From contig NZ_JAEMHL010000006.1 in NCBI RefSeq assembly GCF_016458305.1, positions 124,001-188,000 on the forward strand: a stretch of DNA of 64,000 nucleotides, written 5' to 3'. Origin of the DNA: Geomonas anaerohicana. GTDB taxonomy: Bacteria; Desulfobacterota; Desulfuromonadia; Geobacterales; Geobacteraceae. Shown here in pieces: positions 34,031-42,078 of the stretch (the stretch's first letter is position 1; the number at the start of each line of letters is the position of its first letter). Made by a program: the position numbers and the translations under genes. The notes beneath the pieces were generated by a model. The model worked only from the letters and a program-made list of their open reading frames with translations, was not told the DNA's origin and ran no database searches.

Positions 34031-34486
34031 CTATTCCTGCTTGTGCGCCTCCGGTTCGGTCCAGGCGACCCAGGACTGCGCTACGGAAAGCTGTTTCAGA
34101 AATTCTGCGGCGAAGAGGAATTCACCTTCCGGCGCCGGCACATTGATGCTTTCGTCGCCGCGCTGTATGGAAAAGGCGTACCCCTGCTTGCCGTTACGCT
34201 GGTAGCTCTCCACGTTCAGCTTGGTCACGGTCTCCCCTTCCGCCGACTCGAAGCGATGGGTGAAGGTCGCCTTGCCTCCCGATGCCTGCAGTGCCGTGAT
34301 CTTCCTGGCGACCTCGAACGCCTCGCACGGTTCCGCCACGAAGCGGATGTGGGGCTGGCCGGTGGCGAGCCGGAAGAACCGGAAGGCGACGCGCCCCTCC
34401 TCGGGCTTGCCGTTTTGCCTCTTCTCGCTGGGAGCTATTTCGACGCCGGCCTGCTTGGCGAAGATGGTGAGTTTCGGTGTTCTCAT
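34031..34486 (-). CDS. Conserved hypothetical protein
   Basis: A soluble 151-residue protein I do not recognise. It has no signal peptide or membrane segment, a basic N-terminus (RTPKLTIFAKQAGVEI), and a beta-rich middle that alternates charged and aromatic residues (TKLNVESYQRNGKQGYAF). It lies between the RsbW-like gene and sfsA, all on the minus strand with gaps of about 56-100 bases. No function can be inferred from this. Confidence 0.6.
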   Translation of the reverse strand: MRTPKLTIFAKQAGVEIAPSEKRQNGKPEEGRVAFRFFRLATGQPHIRFVAEPCEAFEVARKITALQASGGKATFTHRFESAEGETVTKLNVESYQRNGKQGYAFSIQRGDESINVPAPEGEFLFAAEFLKQLSVAQSWVAWTEPEAHKQE

Positions 34487-34542
34487 TGGTCCCCCCGGGC
34501 AGCGCCTATAACTTTAGCGTCCTTCCCAAGGATGTCAATGAC

Positions 34543-35238
34543 CTACAGGAGTACCGGCACCGAATGGCTGAGGCGCACCTCGCTCTCGGTGACGCTGGCC
34601 TGGTAGGCGAGCAGCTCCACTCCCGCCTGGGCCGCCTCCCGCAACAGGGCACCGTAGGCCGGATCGATGGCGTCGGCCGGGGAGAGGGCGTCGCCGTCGC
34701 CGCGCTGCACCACGAACAGGTTCACGGCGCGATGCCCCTGGCGCACCATCTCCATGAGTTCGCGCAGGTGCTTCTGTCCCCGGGTGCTGACCGCGTCGGG
34801 AAAGAGGGCGCAGCGCTCCCGCACCAGGGTCACGTTCTTGGTCTCCACGTAGCACAGGCCGCGCTCGCCGGAGAGAAGGAGGTCGATCCTGCTCCCGGTG
34901 CCGTAGGGGACCTCCAGCTTGATGCTGGCGTAGCCGGCCAGTTCGGTGATGGTGCCGTTGAGGATCGCCTCCCGGGCCAGGAGGTTGGGGAGCATGGTGT
35001 TGATGCCGACCCATACGCCGTCGGCGTGCACCAGTTCCCAGCTGTGCGGATATTTTCGGCCCGGATTGCCGCTCACCGAGAGCAGGACGCGGTTGCCGGG
35101 GAGTGCGCACCCCATCATGCTCCCGGTGTTGGGGGTGTGTGCGGTGACCACGGTGCCGTCGTCGAGTTCCACGTCGGCGAGAAAGCGTTGATAGCGGCGG
35201 ATCAGGGTCCCCTGGTAGAGCGGTTGCGGCAGTTTCAT
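34543..35238 (-). CDS. sfsA: SfsA-family DNA/RNA nuclease
   Basis: A 231-residue protein of the SfsA family, first described as a sugar-fermentation stimulator and later proposed as a nuclease. Diagnostic stretches are VTAHTPNTGSMMGC (about residues 31-44), SRIDLLLSGERGLCYVETKN (the Asp and Glu-x-Lys form the expected nuclease site) and FPDAVSTRGQKHLREL. The length matches the family. Its start ATG is followed upstream by a REP palindrome. Confidence 0.93.
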   Translation of the reverse strand: MKLPQPLYQGTLIRRYQRFLADVELDDGTVVTAHTPNTGSMMGCALPGNRVLLSVSGNPGRKYPHSWELVHADGVWVGINTMLPNLLAREAILNGTITELAGYASIKLEVPYGTGSRIDLLLSGERGLCYVETKNVTLVRERCALFPDAVSTRGQKHLRELMEMVRQGHRAVNLFVVQRGDGDALSPADAIDPAYGALLREAAQAGVELLAYQASVTESEVRLSHSVPVLL

Positions 35239-35272
35239 GCTGTATCCTTTCCGGTCTGTGTTGCTGCGTCGT

Positions 35273-35302
35273 GGGGGTTGGCTCCGCCAGGTGCCGGTCC
35301 CC
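35273..35302. repeat. REP palindrome copy 7
   Basis: GGGGGTTGGCTCCGCCAGG with partner GTGCCGGTCCCC, more divergent than the others, upstream of sfsA. Confidence 0.75.
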
Positions 35303-35406
35303 TTAAAGTTGGCCGTTGTCGCCCGGGGGCAGACTTTACCCGCAAGGGGCGGCTGCTGTCCAGTTAGAATTGGTTGCGGCTCACCGGCGCCAGGTTGAGA
35401 AAACTA

Positions 35407-35434
35407 TTGATCTGGTTAGCCATTCTGCTAAACT
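35407..35434 (+). promoter_or_regulatory. Sigma-70 promoter of the CxxC protein gene
   Basis: TTGATC and TAAACT separated by 16 bases, about 50 bases before the ATG. Confidence 0.45.
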
Positions 35435-35483
35435 CAGGTGCTGGATCGCCCGTGGCCTGAGGCCGCGGCAGGGAGGACTACCG

Positions 35484-35858
35484 ATGGCGAAAGGGGCACA
35501 GCAAAACCGCGAGCATCTTGCGGCCGTGCAACTGTTGGGCAAGACGGTCAGCAAGAGGGCGGGCTTTCGCTGCGAATGGTGCGAAGGGGACCAGGAACTC
35601 CGGCTCTGGGAATACCAGCCGGATCAGGAGCCTACCGAAGAGAACCTGGCGCTTCTGTGCCAGTCCTGCCGCGAACTGGTCGGCGTGAAGAATCCGGACC
35701 CCCGGCGCCTGCGCTCCCTCAGGAACGCGCTTTGGAGCCAGGTTCCGGCCATTGCCGAAGGGGCGGCCGTCGTGCTGGCCCGCTGCAAGGAACCCTGGGT
35801 TCGCGAGGCGATCGAAGAGAGCTTCATCGACCAGGGGCTCAAGGACCGCCTGCTGTAG
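35484..35858 (+). CDS. Small zinc-cluster (CxxC/CxxC) protein
   Basis: A 124-residue soluble protein with two cysteine pairs, CEWCEG (about residues 30-35) and CQSC (about 59-62), which together could bind one zinc as in PhnA-type ribbons or degenerate HNH nucleases. The His of an HNH site is not clear, so I would not call it a nuclease. The rest is helical. The ATG follows GGGAGGA. It precedes rmlA by about 120 bases on the same strand, but rmlA appears to have its own promoter. Confidence 0.65.
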   Translation: MAKGAQQNREHLAAVQLLGKTVSKRAGFRCEWCEGDQELRLWEYQPDQEPTEENLALLCQSCRELVGVKNPDPRRLRSLRNALWSQVPAIAEGAAVVLARCKEPWVREAIEESFIDQGLKDRLL

Positions 35859-35908
35859 GCGCTGCAGGTGACTGACCCGAAGGGGCGCTACTTGCCGGGA
35901 TAATGTGT

Positions 35909-35938
35909 TTGACGCAGGGCACGACGGTGTGGTAGTAA
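35909..35938 (+). promoter_or_regulatory. Possible promoter of the rmlA-rmlC-like pair
   Basis: TTGACG and TAGTAA separated by 18 bases, 42 bases before the rmlA start. Confidence 0.4.
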
Positions 35939-35980
35939 AATCCTTTTGTTAATGTGATTTTTTGCTGTGGAAAGGGCGAC

Positions 35981-36883
35981 ATGACGCAAGGCATTAAGAA
36001 GGGAATTCTGCTGGCCGGCGGAGCCGGGAGCAGGCTCTACCCACTGACCATGGTGGCGAGCAAGCAGTTGCAGCCGGTGTACGACAAGCCGATGATCTAT
36101 TACCCGCTGGCTACCCTGATGATGGCCGGCATCTCGGACATCCTGATCATCTCCACTCCGCAGGACACTCCCCGCTTCGAGTCCCTTTTGGGCGACGGCT
36201 CGCGTTGGGGTATCCGCCTGAGCTACGCGGTGCAGCCGGAGCCCAAGGGAATCGCCCAGGCCTTTATCATCGGCGAAGAGTTCATCAATGGTGACCCGGT
36301 CTGCCTCATCCTCGGCGACAACATCTTCTACGGCAAGATGGAACTGGACCGGCTGGTCGCGGAGTTCCGTACCGGCGCCAAGATCTTTGGCTATTACGTG
36401 CAGGACCCCGAGCGTTACGGCGTGGTCGAGTTCGACAAGGATGGCCGCGTGCTCGATATCGTGGAGAAACCGACGGCGCCCAAGTCCAACTACGCCGTGC
36501 CCGGTCTCTACCTGTACGACTCGCGCGTGGTCGCAATCGCCAAGGCGCTCAAGCCGTCGCCGCGCGGGGAACTGGAGATCACCGACATCAACAGGGAATA
36601 CCTGGTGCGCGGCGAACTGATGGTGGAGCGCCTGGGGCGCGGCATCGCCTGGCTCGACACCGGCACGCACCAAAGCCTGCTCGAGGCCTCCCACTTCATC
36701 GGGACGCTGGAGGCCCGCCAGGGGCTGAAGATCGCCTGCCTCGAAGAGATCGCGCTGCGCATGGGCTATCTCGATTGCAAGGCGATGGCCAAGGTCATAG
36801 ATGAAACACCGAAGTCTTCGTACCGCGACTACCTGCAGCGGGTTTACAACGAGACCGAACTTTGCGGCGGAGGTAGCCATTAA
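35981..36883 (+). CDS. rmlA: Glucose-1-phosphate thymidylyltransferase
   Basis: A 300-residue nucleotidyltransferase that makes dTDP-glucose from dTTP and glucose-1-phosphate, the first step to dTDP-rhamnose. The nucleotide-binding loop is [13 protein letters not shown] (about residues 12-24), with the catalytic Lys in [42 protein letters not shown] and the C-terminal [15 protein letters not shown] match family members exactly. The ATG at 35981 has GGAAAGG seven bases upstream; a frame open at 35954 lacks such a site. The RmlC-like gene follows with no gap. Confidence 0.95.
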   Translation: MTQGIKKGILLAGGAGSRLYPLTMVASKQLQPVYDKPMIYYPLATLMMAGISDILIISTPQDTPRFESLLGDGSRWGIRLSYAVQPEPKGIAQAFIIGEEFINGDPVCLILGDNIFYGKMELDRLVAEFRTGAKIFGYYVQDPERYGVVEFDKDGRVLDIVEKPTAPKSNYAVPGLYLYDSRVVAIAKALKPSPRGELEITDINREYLVRGELMVERLGRGIAWLDTGTHQSLLEASHFIGTLEARQGLKIACLEEIALRMGYLDCKAMAKVIDETPKSSYRDYLQRVYNETELCGGGSH

Positions 36884-37372
36884 ATGAGCGCGGTACAGCA
36901 ATTCTCCAAGGGGCGCATCCACGACGTAACCTGCAAGCCGCTCAAGAAATTCCTGGACGAGAGGGGATGGCTCAGCGAGCTGTTCCGCTCCGACGAGGTT
37001 GAGCCCGAGATCATGCCGGTCATGTCCTACATCTCGATGACCCAGCCGGGCGTGGCCCGCGGGCCGCACGAGCATGTCGAGCAGACCGACTACTTCTGCT
37101 TCCTGGGCCCCTCCAATTTCAAGGTCTACCTCTGGGACACCCGGGCCGGCTCCCCGACCTTCGGCGTGAAGCAGGTCCTGTACGCCGGGGTGGACGCCCC
37201 GTCCGTCGTGGTGGTTCCCCCGGGCGTCGTGCATGCCTACCGCAACATCGGCACCGAGAACGGCATCGTCTTCAACGCCCCCAACCGCCTCTTTGCGGGG
37301 CAGGGCAAGAAAGAACCGGTGGATGAGATACGCCACGAGGAGCTGGTGGACTCGCCTTACCAGCTGGATTGA
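36884..37372 (+). CDS. dTDP-4-dehydrorhamnose 3,5-epimerase family protein
   Basis: A 162-residue cupin of the RmlC family. The pattern GVARGPHEHVEQTDYFCFLG holds the family's base His, and VPPGVVHAYRNIG is the cupin core. The usual QxNxS start and substrate loop differ from classical RmlC, so it may be an epimerase or ketoisomerase for another sugar. It starts at the base after the rmlA stop and probably makes a dTDP-sugar for the cell surface together with it. RmlB and RmlD are not in the window. Confidence 0.8.
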   Translation: MSAVQQFSKGRIHDVTCKPLKKFLDERGWLSELFRSDEVEPEIMPVMSYISMTQPGVARGPHEHVEQTDYFCFLGPSNFKVYLWDTRAGSPTFGVKQVLYAGVDAPSVVVVPPGVVHAYRNIGTENGIVFNAPNRLFAGQGKKEPVDEIRHEELVDSPYQLD

Positions 37373-37375
37373 CAA

Positions 37376-37406
37376 GGGGGCTGGCTCCGTAAGGTGCCTG
37401 TCCCCC
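37376..37406. repeat. REP palindrome copy 8
   Basis: GGGGGCTGGCTCCGTAAGG with partner GTGCCTGTCCCCC, just after the RmlC-like stop codon. Confidence 0.85.
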
Positions 37407-37489
37407 TGCCCGCAACATCATTGTTTTGTGATTAGCATCGTCATTTTTTCGATAGGGGGCACAGTGCCCCCTAACCATTTTTGAGGCCG

Positions 37490-38314
37490 ATGAAAAACCT
37501 TCTGATCCGCTACCGGCGTTTCCTGATGACCGCCCTGCTGTTGCTGACGGCCTTCCTGACCTACGCCCTGAACCTGAGGAATAAGGATCACGCCAATCCC
37601 GTGGAGCGTACCGTGATGGGCATCACCGCTCCGGTGGCAGGTTCCGCCGCCAGCGCCACGGGATTTTTCAGCGACATCTGGAACAACTACATCGACCTGA
37701 TCGATGTGCGTCGTGAGAACATCGAACTCAGAAAGAGCGTGAAGCGGCTGAACGCGCGCATCATCGCGGACAACGAGGCGGTCGCCGCCAACATGCGACT
37801 CAAAGAGCTCCTCGACCTGAAGGAGGGCATCGCGTTGCCCTCCCTGGCTGTTTCCGTGATCGGCGAGGACAGCTCGGCCTGGTTCAAGACCCTGGTGGTG
37901 GATCGCGGCAGCGCCGATGGCCTTCAGGAAGGGATGCCGGTGGTGGCCATAGGCGGGGTGGTGGGGCGCCTGGTGAAGGTAGCGCCGCACTCGTCCCGGG
38001 TGCTCTTGCTCACCGACCACGCCAGCGCCGTCGCCGCCATCGTCCAGCGCTCCCGCGCCCGGGGCGTGGTACGTGGCGCCGGCGGCGGACGCTGCTCGCT
38101 GGAATTCACCGTGAAGGACGAGGACGTCAAGGTCGGCGATACCGTGATCAGCTCCGGCATCGGCGGCGTTTTCCCGAAGGGGCTCCCCATCGGGGAGGTC
38201 ACCATGGTGAAAAAGGGCGAGTACGGTGTGTTCCAGACCATCGAGGTCCGCCCGCTGGTCAACATCGGCAAGCTGGAAGAGGCGCTGGTACTGGTCAAAC
38301 AGCGCGATGAATAG
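37490..38314 (+). CDS. mreC: Rod shape-determining protein MreC
   Basis: A 274-residue bitopic membrane protein that links MreB filaments to the cell-wall synthesis machinery. A single N-terminal membrane helix (RFLMTALLLLTAFLTYAL), a coiled coil (about residues 75-115) and a periplasmic beta domain (VVAIGGVVGRLVKVAPHSSR, then SGIGGVFPKGLPIGEV) are all typical. The ATG at 37490 is preceded by GAGG at a short distance. mreD follows 24 bases on. mreB, which usually precedes mreC, is not here. Confidence 0.93.
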   Translation: MKNLLIRYRRFLMTALLLLTAFLTYALNLRNKDHANPVERTVMGITAPVAGSAASATGFFSDIWNNYIDLIDVRRENIELRKSVKRLNARIIADNEAVAANMRLKELLDLKEGIALPSLAVSVIGEDSSAWFKTLVVDRGSADGLQEGMPVVAIGGVVGRLVKVAPHSSRVLLLTDHASAVAAIVQRSRARGVVRGAGGGRCSLEFTVKDEDVKVGDTVISSGIGGVFPKGLPIGEVTMVKKGEYGVFQTIEVRPLVNIGKLEEALVLVKQRDE

Positions 38315-38338
38315 ATTTCTTCAACACGGGTCAGCCCA

Positions 38339-38821
38339 GTGATCGCCTATCTCAAAATAGCCGCCATCGTCATAGCCGCCCTGCTGCTGCAGATGACGCT
38401 CCTCCCCAGGTATCTGCTGGATCCCTTCCAGCCCAACCTGATCATCATCCTGGTGGTGTACCTGGGGCTCAAGCTGCCGCACCGTTTCGCCGGGGTGGCG
38501 GTCTTTGCCCTGGGGCTTTTGCAGGACAGCTTCAGCGGCATTTACCTGGGGCTGCACGTCTTCTCCTATCTCTGCATCTACACCCTTTTGTCGGAACTCG
38601 CCGACCGTCTCTACACCGACAACCGCGCCCTGTTCGTGCTGGTTGTCTTTATCGCCACTATCATGAGTGCACTCTTGAACCTTTTGCTGCTCCTGGTCTT
38701 CTCGGTCGGTAACGGCCTGTACGCCTCGCTTTTGCCTGCGCTTTTGCCGCAGGCGCTGATCAACGCACTGGTCGCCTCGCTGCTTTCGGGGGTGAGGCTC
38801 CCGGTCGAGGAGGCGCGATGA
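38339..38821 (+). CDS. mreD: Rod shape-determining protein MreD
   Basis: A 160-residue membrane protein with five hydrophobic segments, from a GTG start. LLQMTLLPRYLLDPFQPNLI, GLLQDSFSG and the helix-rich C-terminus match MreD, a small partner of MreC in the elongasome. It overlaps the start of the next gene by four bases (ATGA). Confidence 0.88.
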   Translation: MIAYLKIAAIVIAALLLQMTLLPRYLLDPFQPNLIIILVVYLGLKLPHRFAGVAVFALGLLQDSFSGIYLGLHVFSYLCIYTLLSELADRLYTDNRALFVLVVFIATIMSALLNLLLLLVFSVGNGLYASLLPALLPQALINALVASLLSGVRLPVEEAR

Positions 38822-40725
38822 AGGCCCTCAACAACATCCTTCCCGACGACGACGGGGGCGGCCGCCGCATCATCGGCCTCTCATTGGGCGCCTGCGCCGT
38901 CTTCTTCCTGCTTTTGGCCAGGCTCTGGTATCTGCAGGTGATCAGCGCCGAGGACCTGATCGACCAGTCCGAGAACAACCGGCTCCGCTTCGTCCCGGTG
39001 GCCGCCCCCCGCGGCGCCATCCTGGACCGTAACGGTAAGGTGCTGGTTTCCAACACCCCCTCGTTCTCGGTGGCGGTCATCCCGCAGGACGTGAAAAACA
39101 AGGAACAGCTGATCGACAACCTGTCGCATTACCTCAACCTGGACCGGACCGAGATCGAGACCAAGTGGAACAAGGGGCAGGGGAGGGCCAAGTACTATCC
39201 CCTGGTGGTTGCCTCCGGTATCACCCGCGACCAGATGGAATTCCTCGAGGAAAACCGGCTCGCCCTCTCCGGGGTCAACATCGAGATGAAGCCGATTCGC
39301 GCCTACAGCAACGGTTCGCTCGCCTCGCACCTCCTGGGATACCTGGGCGAGGTCTCCGAGGACGAGTTGAACACCGAGCGTTACCGCGACTACAACGCCG
39401 GCGACTACGTCGGCAAGAGCGGCATCGAGCGGTCCTGGGAAAACTACCTGCACGGCACCGACGGCGGGCGCCAGATCGAGGTCGATGCGCGCGGCCGCTT
39501 CCTGCGTACCGTGGCCGAGACCGGCTCCAGCGTCGGCAACACGGTCATGCTGACCATCGACCTGGAGATGCAGAAGGCGGCTGAACAGGCCCTGGGGGAC
39601 CAGGCGGGCGCCGCCGTGGCCATGGATGTCAACACCGGCGAAATCCTCGCCTTCGTCTCCAGCCCCGACTTCGACCCGGCCCATTTCACCGGCCGTATGC
39701 CGCCTGAAGTCTGGAAGAAGTACCTGGAGGACGAGCGCCACCCCCTGGAGAACAAGGCGCTCAAGGGGATGTACCCTCCCGGCTCCACCTTCAAGATCAT
39801 CACGGCCATAGCCGGCCTGGAGGAAGGGCTCATCGACGAGCACACCACCATCCAGTGCACCGGTTCCTACAAGTTCGGCAACGCCACCTTCCGCTGCTGG
39901 GACCACAAGGGGCACGGCTCGGTCGACCTGAAGAAGTCGCTTCGGGAATCCTGCGACGTCTACTACTACAAGCTCGCCGAACGCCTGGGCGTGGACCGGA
40001 TCGCCAAGTACGCCAAGCGCTTTGGCCTCGGCGCGCCGCTCGGCATCGGCCTTGAGAGCGAGAAGGGCGGGGTGATCCCGACCCAGGAGTGGAAGCTCAA
40101 GCGCTTCGGCAAGAAGTGGTATTCCGGCGAGACCCTCCCGGTCGGCATCGGCCAGGGGTACGTGCTGACCACGCCGGTACAGCTTGCTTCCATGATCGCA
40201 ACCGTAGCCAACGAAGGGACCATCTACCGCCCGCATCTCGTCAAGCGCGTGGTCGATTCCGACGGCAAGGTGCTGCAGGACTTCGCGCCGCAGGTGCTGA
40301 GCAAGGCCGGCCTGAAGCCGGCGACGTACCGTTTCGTCAAGGAAGGGCTGCTGGCCGTCGTCAACGAGGCCCACGGCACCGGCGGCAGCGCGCGGCTGTG
40401 GGAGGTCAAGGTGGCCGGCAAGACCGGTTCGTCCCAGGTGGTCAAGCTGCGCGACAGCAAAGGGGGCGTGCCGTACCGCTTCCGGGATCATGCGCTGTTC
40501 GTCTCCTTTGCGCCCTTTGACAAGCCGGAGATCGCGGTTGCGGTCATCGTCGAGCACGGCGAACACGGCGGTTCCGCAGCGGCGCCGGTGGCCGGCAAGA
40601 TCCTGCGCTCCTACTTCGAAGGGAAAGGGGTCATCAAGAAACCCGTTCCCAAGGCCGTCCCCAAGGAAGAGGAAGGGGGCGAAGGGGTTGCCGAGCCCGA
40701 CACCACGACACCGGCGCAGCAATAG
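38818..40725 (+). CDS. mrdA: Penicillin-binding protein 2 (peptidoglycan transpeptidase)
   Basis: A 635-residue class B PBP that crosslinks peptidoglycan during cell elongation. It has an N-terminal membrane helix (LGACAVFFLLLARLWYLQV), a dimerisation/pedestal region starting VAAPRGAILDRNGK, and the transpeptidase domain with the active-site serine in YPPGSTFKIIT, the second motif in ESCDVYYYKL (SxD here) and KTGSS. The C-terminal tail is basic then acidic. It overlaps mreD and probably forms a complex with the RodA glycosyltransferase that follows. Confidence 0.95.
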   Translation: MKALNNILPDDDGGGRRIIGLSLGACAVFFLLLARLWYLQVISAEDLIDQSENNRLRFVPVAAPRGAILDRNGKVLVSNTPSFSVAVIPQDVKNKEQLIDNLSHYLNLDRTEIETKWNKGQGRAKYYPLVVASGITRDQMEFLEENRLALSGVNIEMKPIRAYSNGSLASHLLGYLGEVSEDELNTERYRDYNAGDYVGKSGIERSWENYLHGTDGGRQIEVDARGRFLRTVAETGSSVGNTVMLTIDLEMQKAAEQALGDQAGAAVAMDVNTGEILAFVSSPDFDPAHFTGRMPPEVWKKYLEDERHPLENKALKGMYPPGSTFKIITAIAGLEEGLIDEHTTIQCTGSYKFGNATFRCWDHKGHGSVDLKKSLRESCDVYYYKLAERLGVDRIAKYAKRFGLGAPLGIGLESEKGGVIPTQEWKLKRFGKKWYSGETLPVGIGQGYVLTTPVQLASMIATVANEGTIYRPHLVKRVVDSDGKVLQDFAPQVLSKAGLKPATYRFVKEGLLAVVNEAHGTGGSARLWEVKVAGKTGSSQVVKLRDSKGGVPYRFRDHALFVSFAPFDKPEIAVAVIVEHGEHGGSAAAPVAGKILRSYFEGKGVIKKPVPKAVPKEEEGGEGVAEPDTTTPAQQ

Positions 40726-40784
40726 CCTGACCGAGTAGCGGACGCGTTCCGCTACCAAGCTTTGAGGATATCAGGTGTCCTTAC

Positions 40785-40876
40785 GTTCCCCCCTTTGCAA
40801 AAGGGGGACAGGGGGGATTTGCTTCTCCCACCCGAAATCAAATCCCCCTGAATCCCCCTTTGCAAAAGGTGGACTT
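40785..40876. repeat. Palindromic repeat, GTCCCCCTTTGCAAAAGGGGGA family
   Basis: Two opposed arms (TTCCCCCCTTTGCAAAAGGG at one end, CCCCCTTTGCAAAAGGTGG at the other) lie between mrdA and rodA. It is the third copy of the family in this window. Confidence 0.8.
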
Positions 40877-40937
40877 ACACCAAAGTGGGACTTTCACCTG
40901 CGGAAGACAACGCCGCGGATAGCACAACGAGGAAGAG

Positions 40938-42038
40938 ATGTTCGACAGACGGCTATTCACCAACTTCGACTGGACCCTGCTTGGGGTGGTGCTGCTCATC
41001 ACCGCCTTCGGGGTGATCAACATATACAGCGCCTCGTCCTCGTACCGCGACATCGGCACGCCCTATTACCTGAAGCAGCTCTACTGGATCGTGGCCGGTC
41101 TTGGGCTGTGCCTTACCGTCTGCAGCCTCGACTACCACATGCTGGAGGACTTTGCCTACTGGCTCTACGGCGGCGTGCTGGTGCTGCTTGTCCTGGTGCT
41201 GGTGGCCGGCAAGACCACCATGGGCGCCACCCGCTGGATCAGCCTGGGCTTTTTCAACATGCAGCCCTCCGAGCCGATGAAGATCGTCATCATCATGACC
41301 TTCGCCCGGTTCTTCAGCCGCTACCCTGTCTTCAAGGGGCTCACCCTCAAGGAACTGGTGCAGCCGCTGCTGCTCTTGGGCATCCCGGCCGTGCTGATCA
41401 TGAAGCAGCCCGACCTGGGCACCGCCATCCTCGTCTCCCTTATAGCCGGCACCATGCTCCTCTTCGTGGGGGTGCGCTGGTCGGCGCTGGGAACCATCTT
41501 CGCCGCCGCGGTCCCTACCGTGGTCATCGCCTGGCAGTTCCTGCTCCACGATTACCAGAAAAAGCGCATCTACAACTTCCTGAACCCGGACCTCGACCCG
41601 CTCGGGAGCGGCTACCACATCATCCAGAGTAAGATCGCCGTCGGCTCCGGCGCCACCTTCGGCAAGGGGTTCATGCAGGGGACCCAGTCCCAGCTGCGCT
41701 TTTTGCCCGAGCAGCACACCGACTTCGCCTTCTCGGTCTTCGCAGAGGAATGGGGCTTCTTGGGTTGCCTGCTCATACTCACCCTGTACCTGTTCCTGAT
41801 CCTGTGGGGGCTGGGCATTGCCAAGAAGTGCAACGACCGCTTCGGCTCCCTGCTCGCCGTCGGCGTCACCGCCATGCTGTTCTGGCACATCGCCATCAAC
41901 ATGGGTATGGTGATCGGCCTGATGCCGGTGGTCGGGGTGCCGCTTCCCTTCTTCTCCTACGGCGGGACCTCGATGGTCACCTCGATGGTCGGCGTCGGCA
42001 TCCTGCTCAACATCAGCATGCGGCGCTTCATGTTCTAA
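40938..42038 (+). CDS. rodA: Rod shape peptidoglycan glycosyltransferase RodA
   Basis: A 366-residue SEDS protein with about ten membrane segments that polymerises peptidoglycan strands in partnership with PBP2. Typical motifs are WISLGFFNMQPSEPMKI, MKQPDLGTAIL, QSKIAVGSGATFGKGFMQGT (with the EEWGF stretch after it) and VVGVPLPFFSYGGTSMVTSM. The start is the ATG at 40938 after GAAGAG. It is separated from mrdA by a repeat, but the order is the usual one. Confidence 0.95.
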   Translation: MFDRRLFTNFDWTLLGVVLLITAFGVINIYSASSSYRDIGTPYYLKQLYWIVAGLGLCLTVCSLDYHMLEDFAYWLYGGVLVLLVLVLVAGKTTMGATRWISLGFFNMQPSEPMKIVIIMTFARFFSRYPVFKGLTLKELVQPLLLLGIPAVLIMKQPDLGTAILVSLIAGTMLLFVGVRWSALGTIFAAAVPTVVIAWQFLLHDYQKKRIYNFLNPDLDPLGSGYHIIQSKIAVGSGATFGKGFMQGTQSQLRFLPEQHTDFAFSVFAEEWGFLGCLLILTLYLFLILWGLGIAKKCNDRFGSLLAVGVTAMLFWHIAINMGMVIGLMPVVGVPLPFFSYGGTSMVTSMVGVGILLNISMRRFMF

Positions 42039-42078
42039 ACACCGCCGGGCCTTCCCCGGCCCGATAGGAGCGCCAGTC

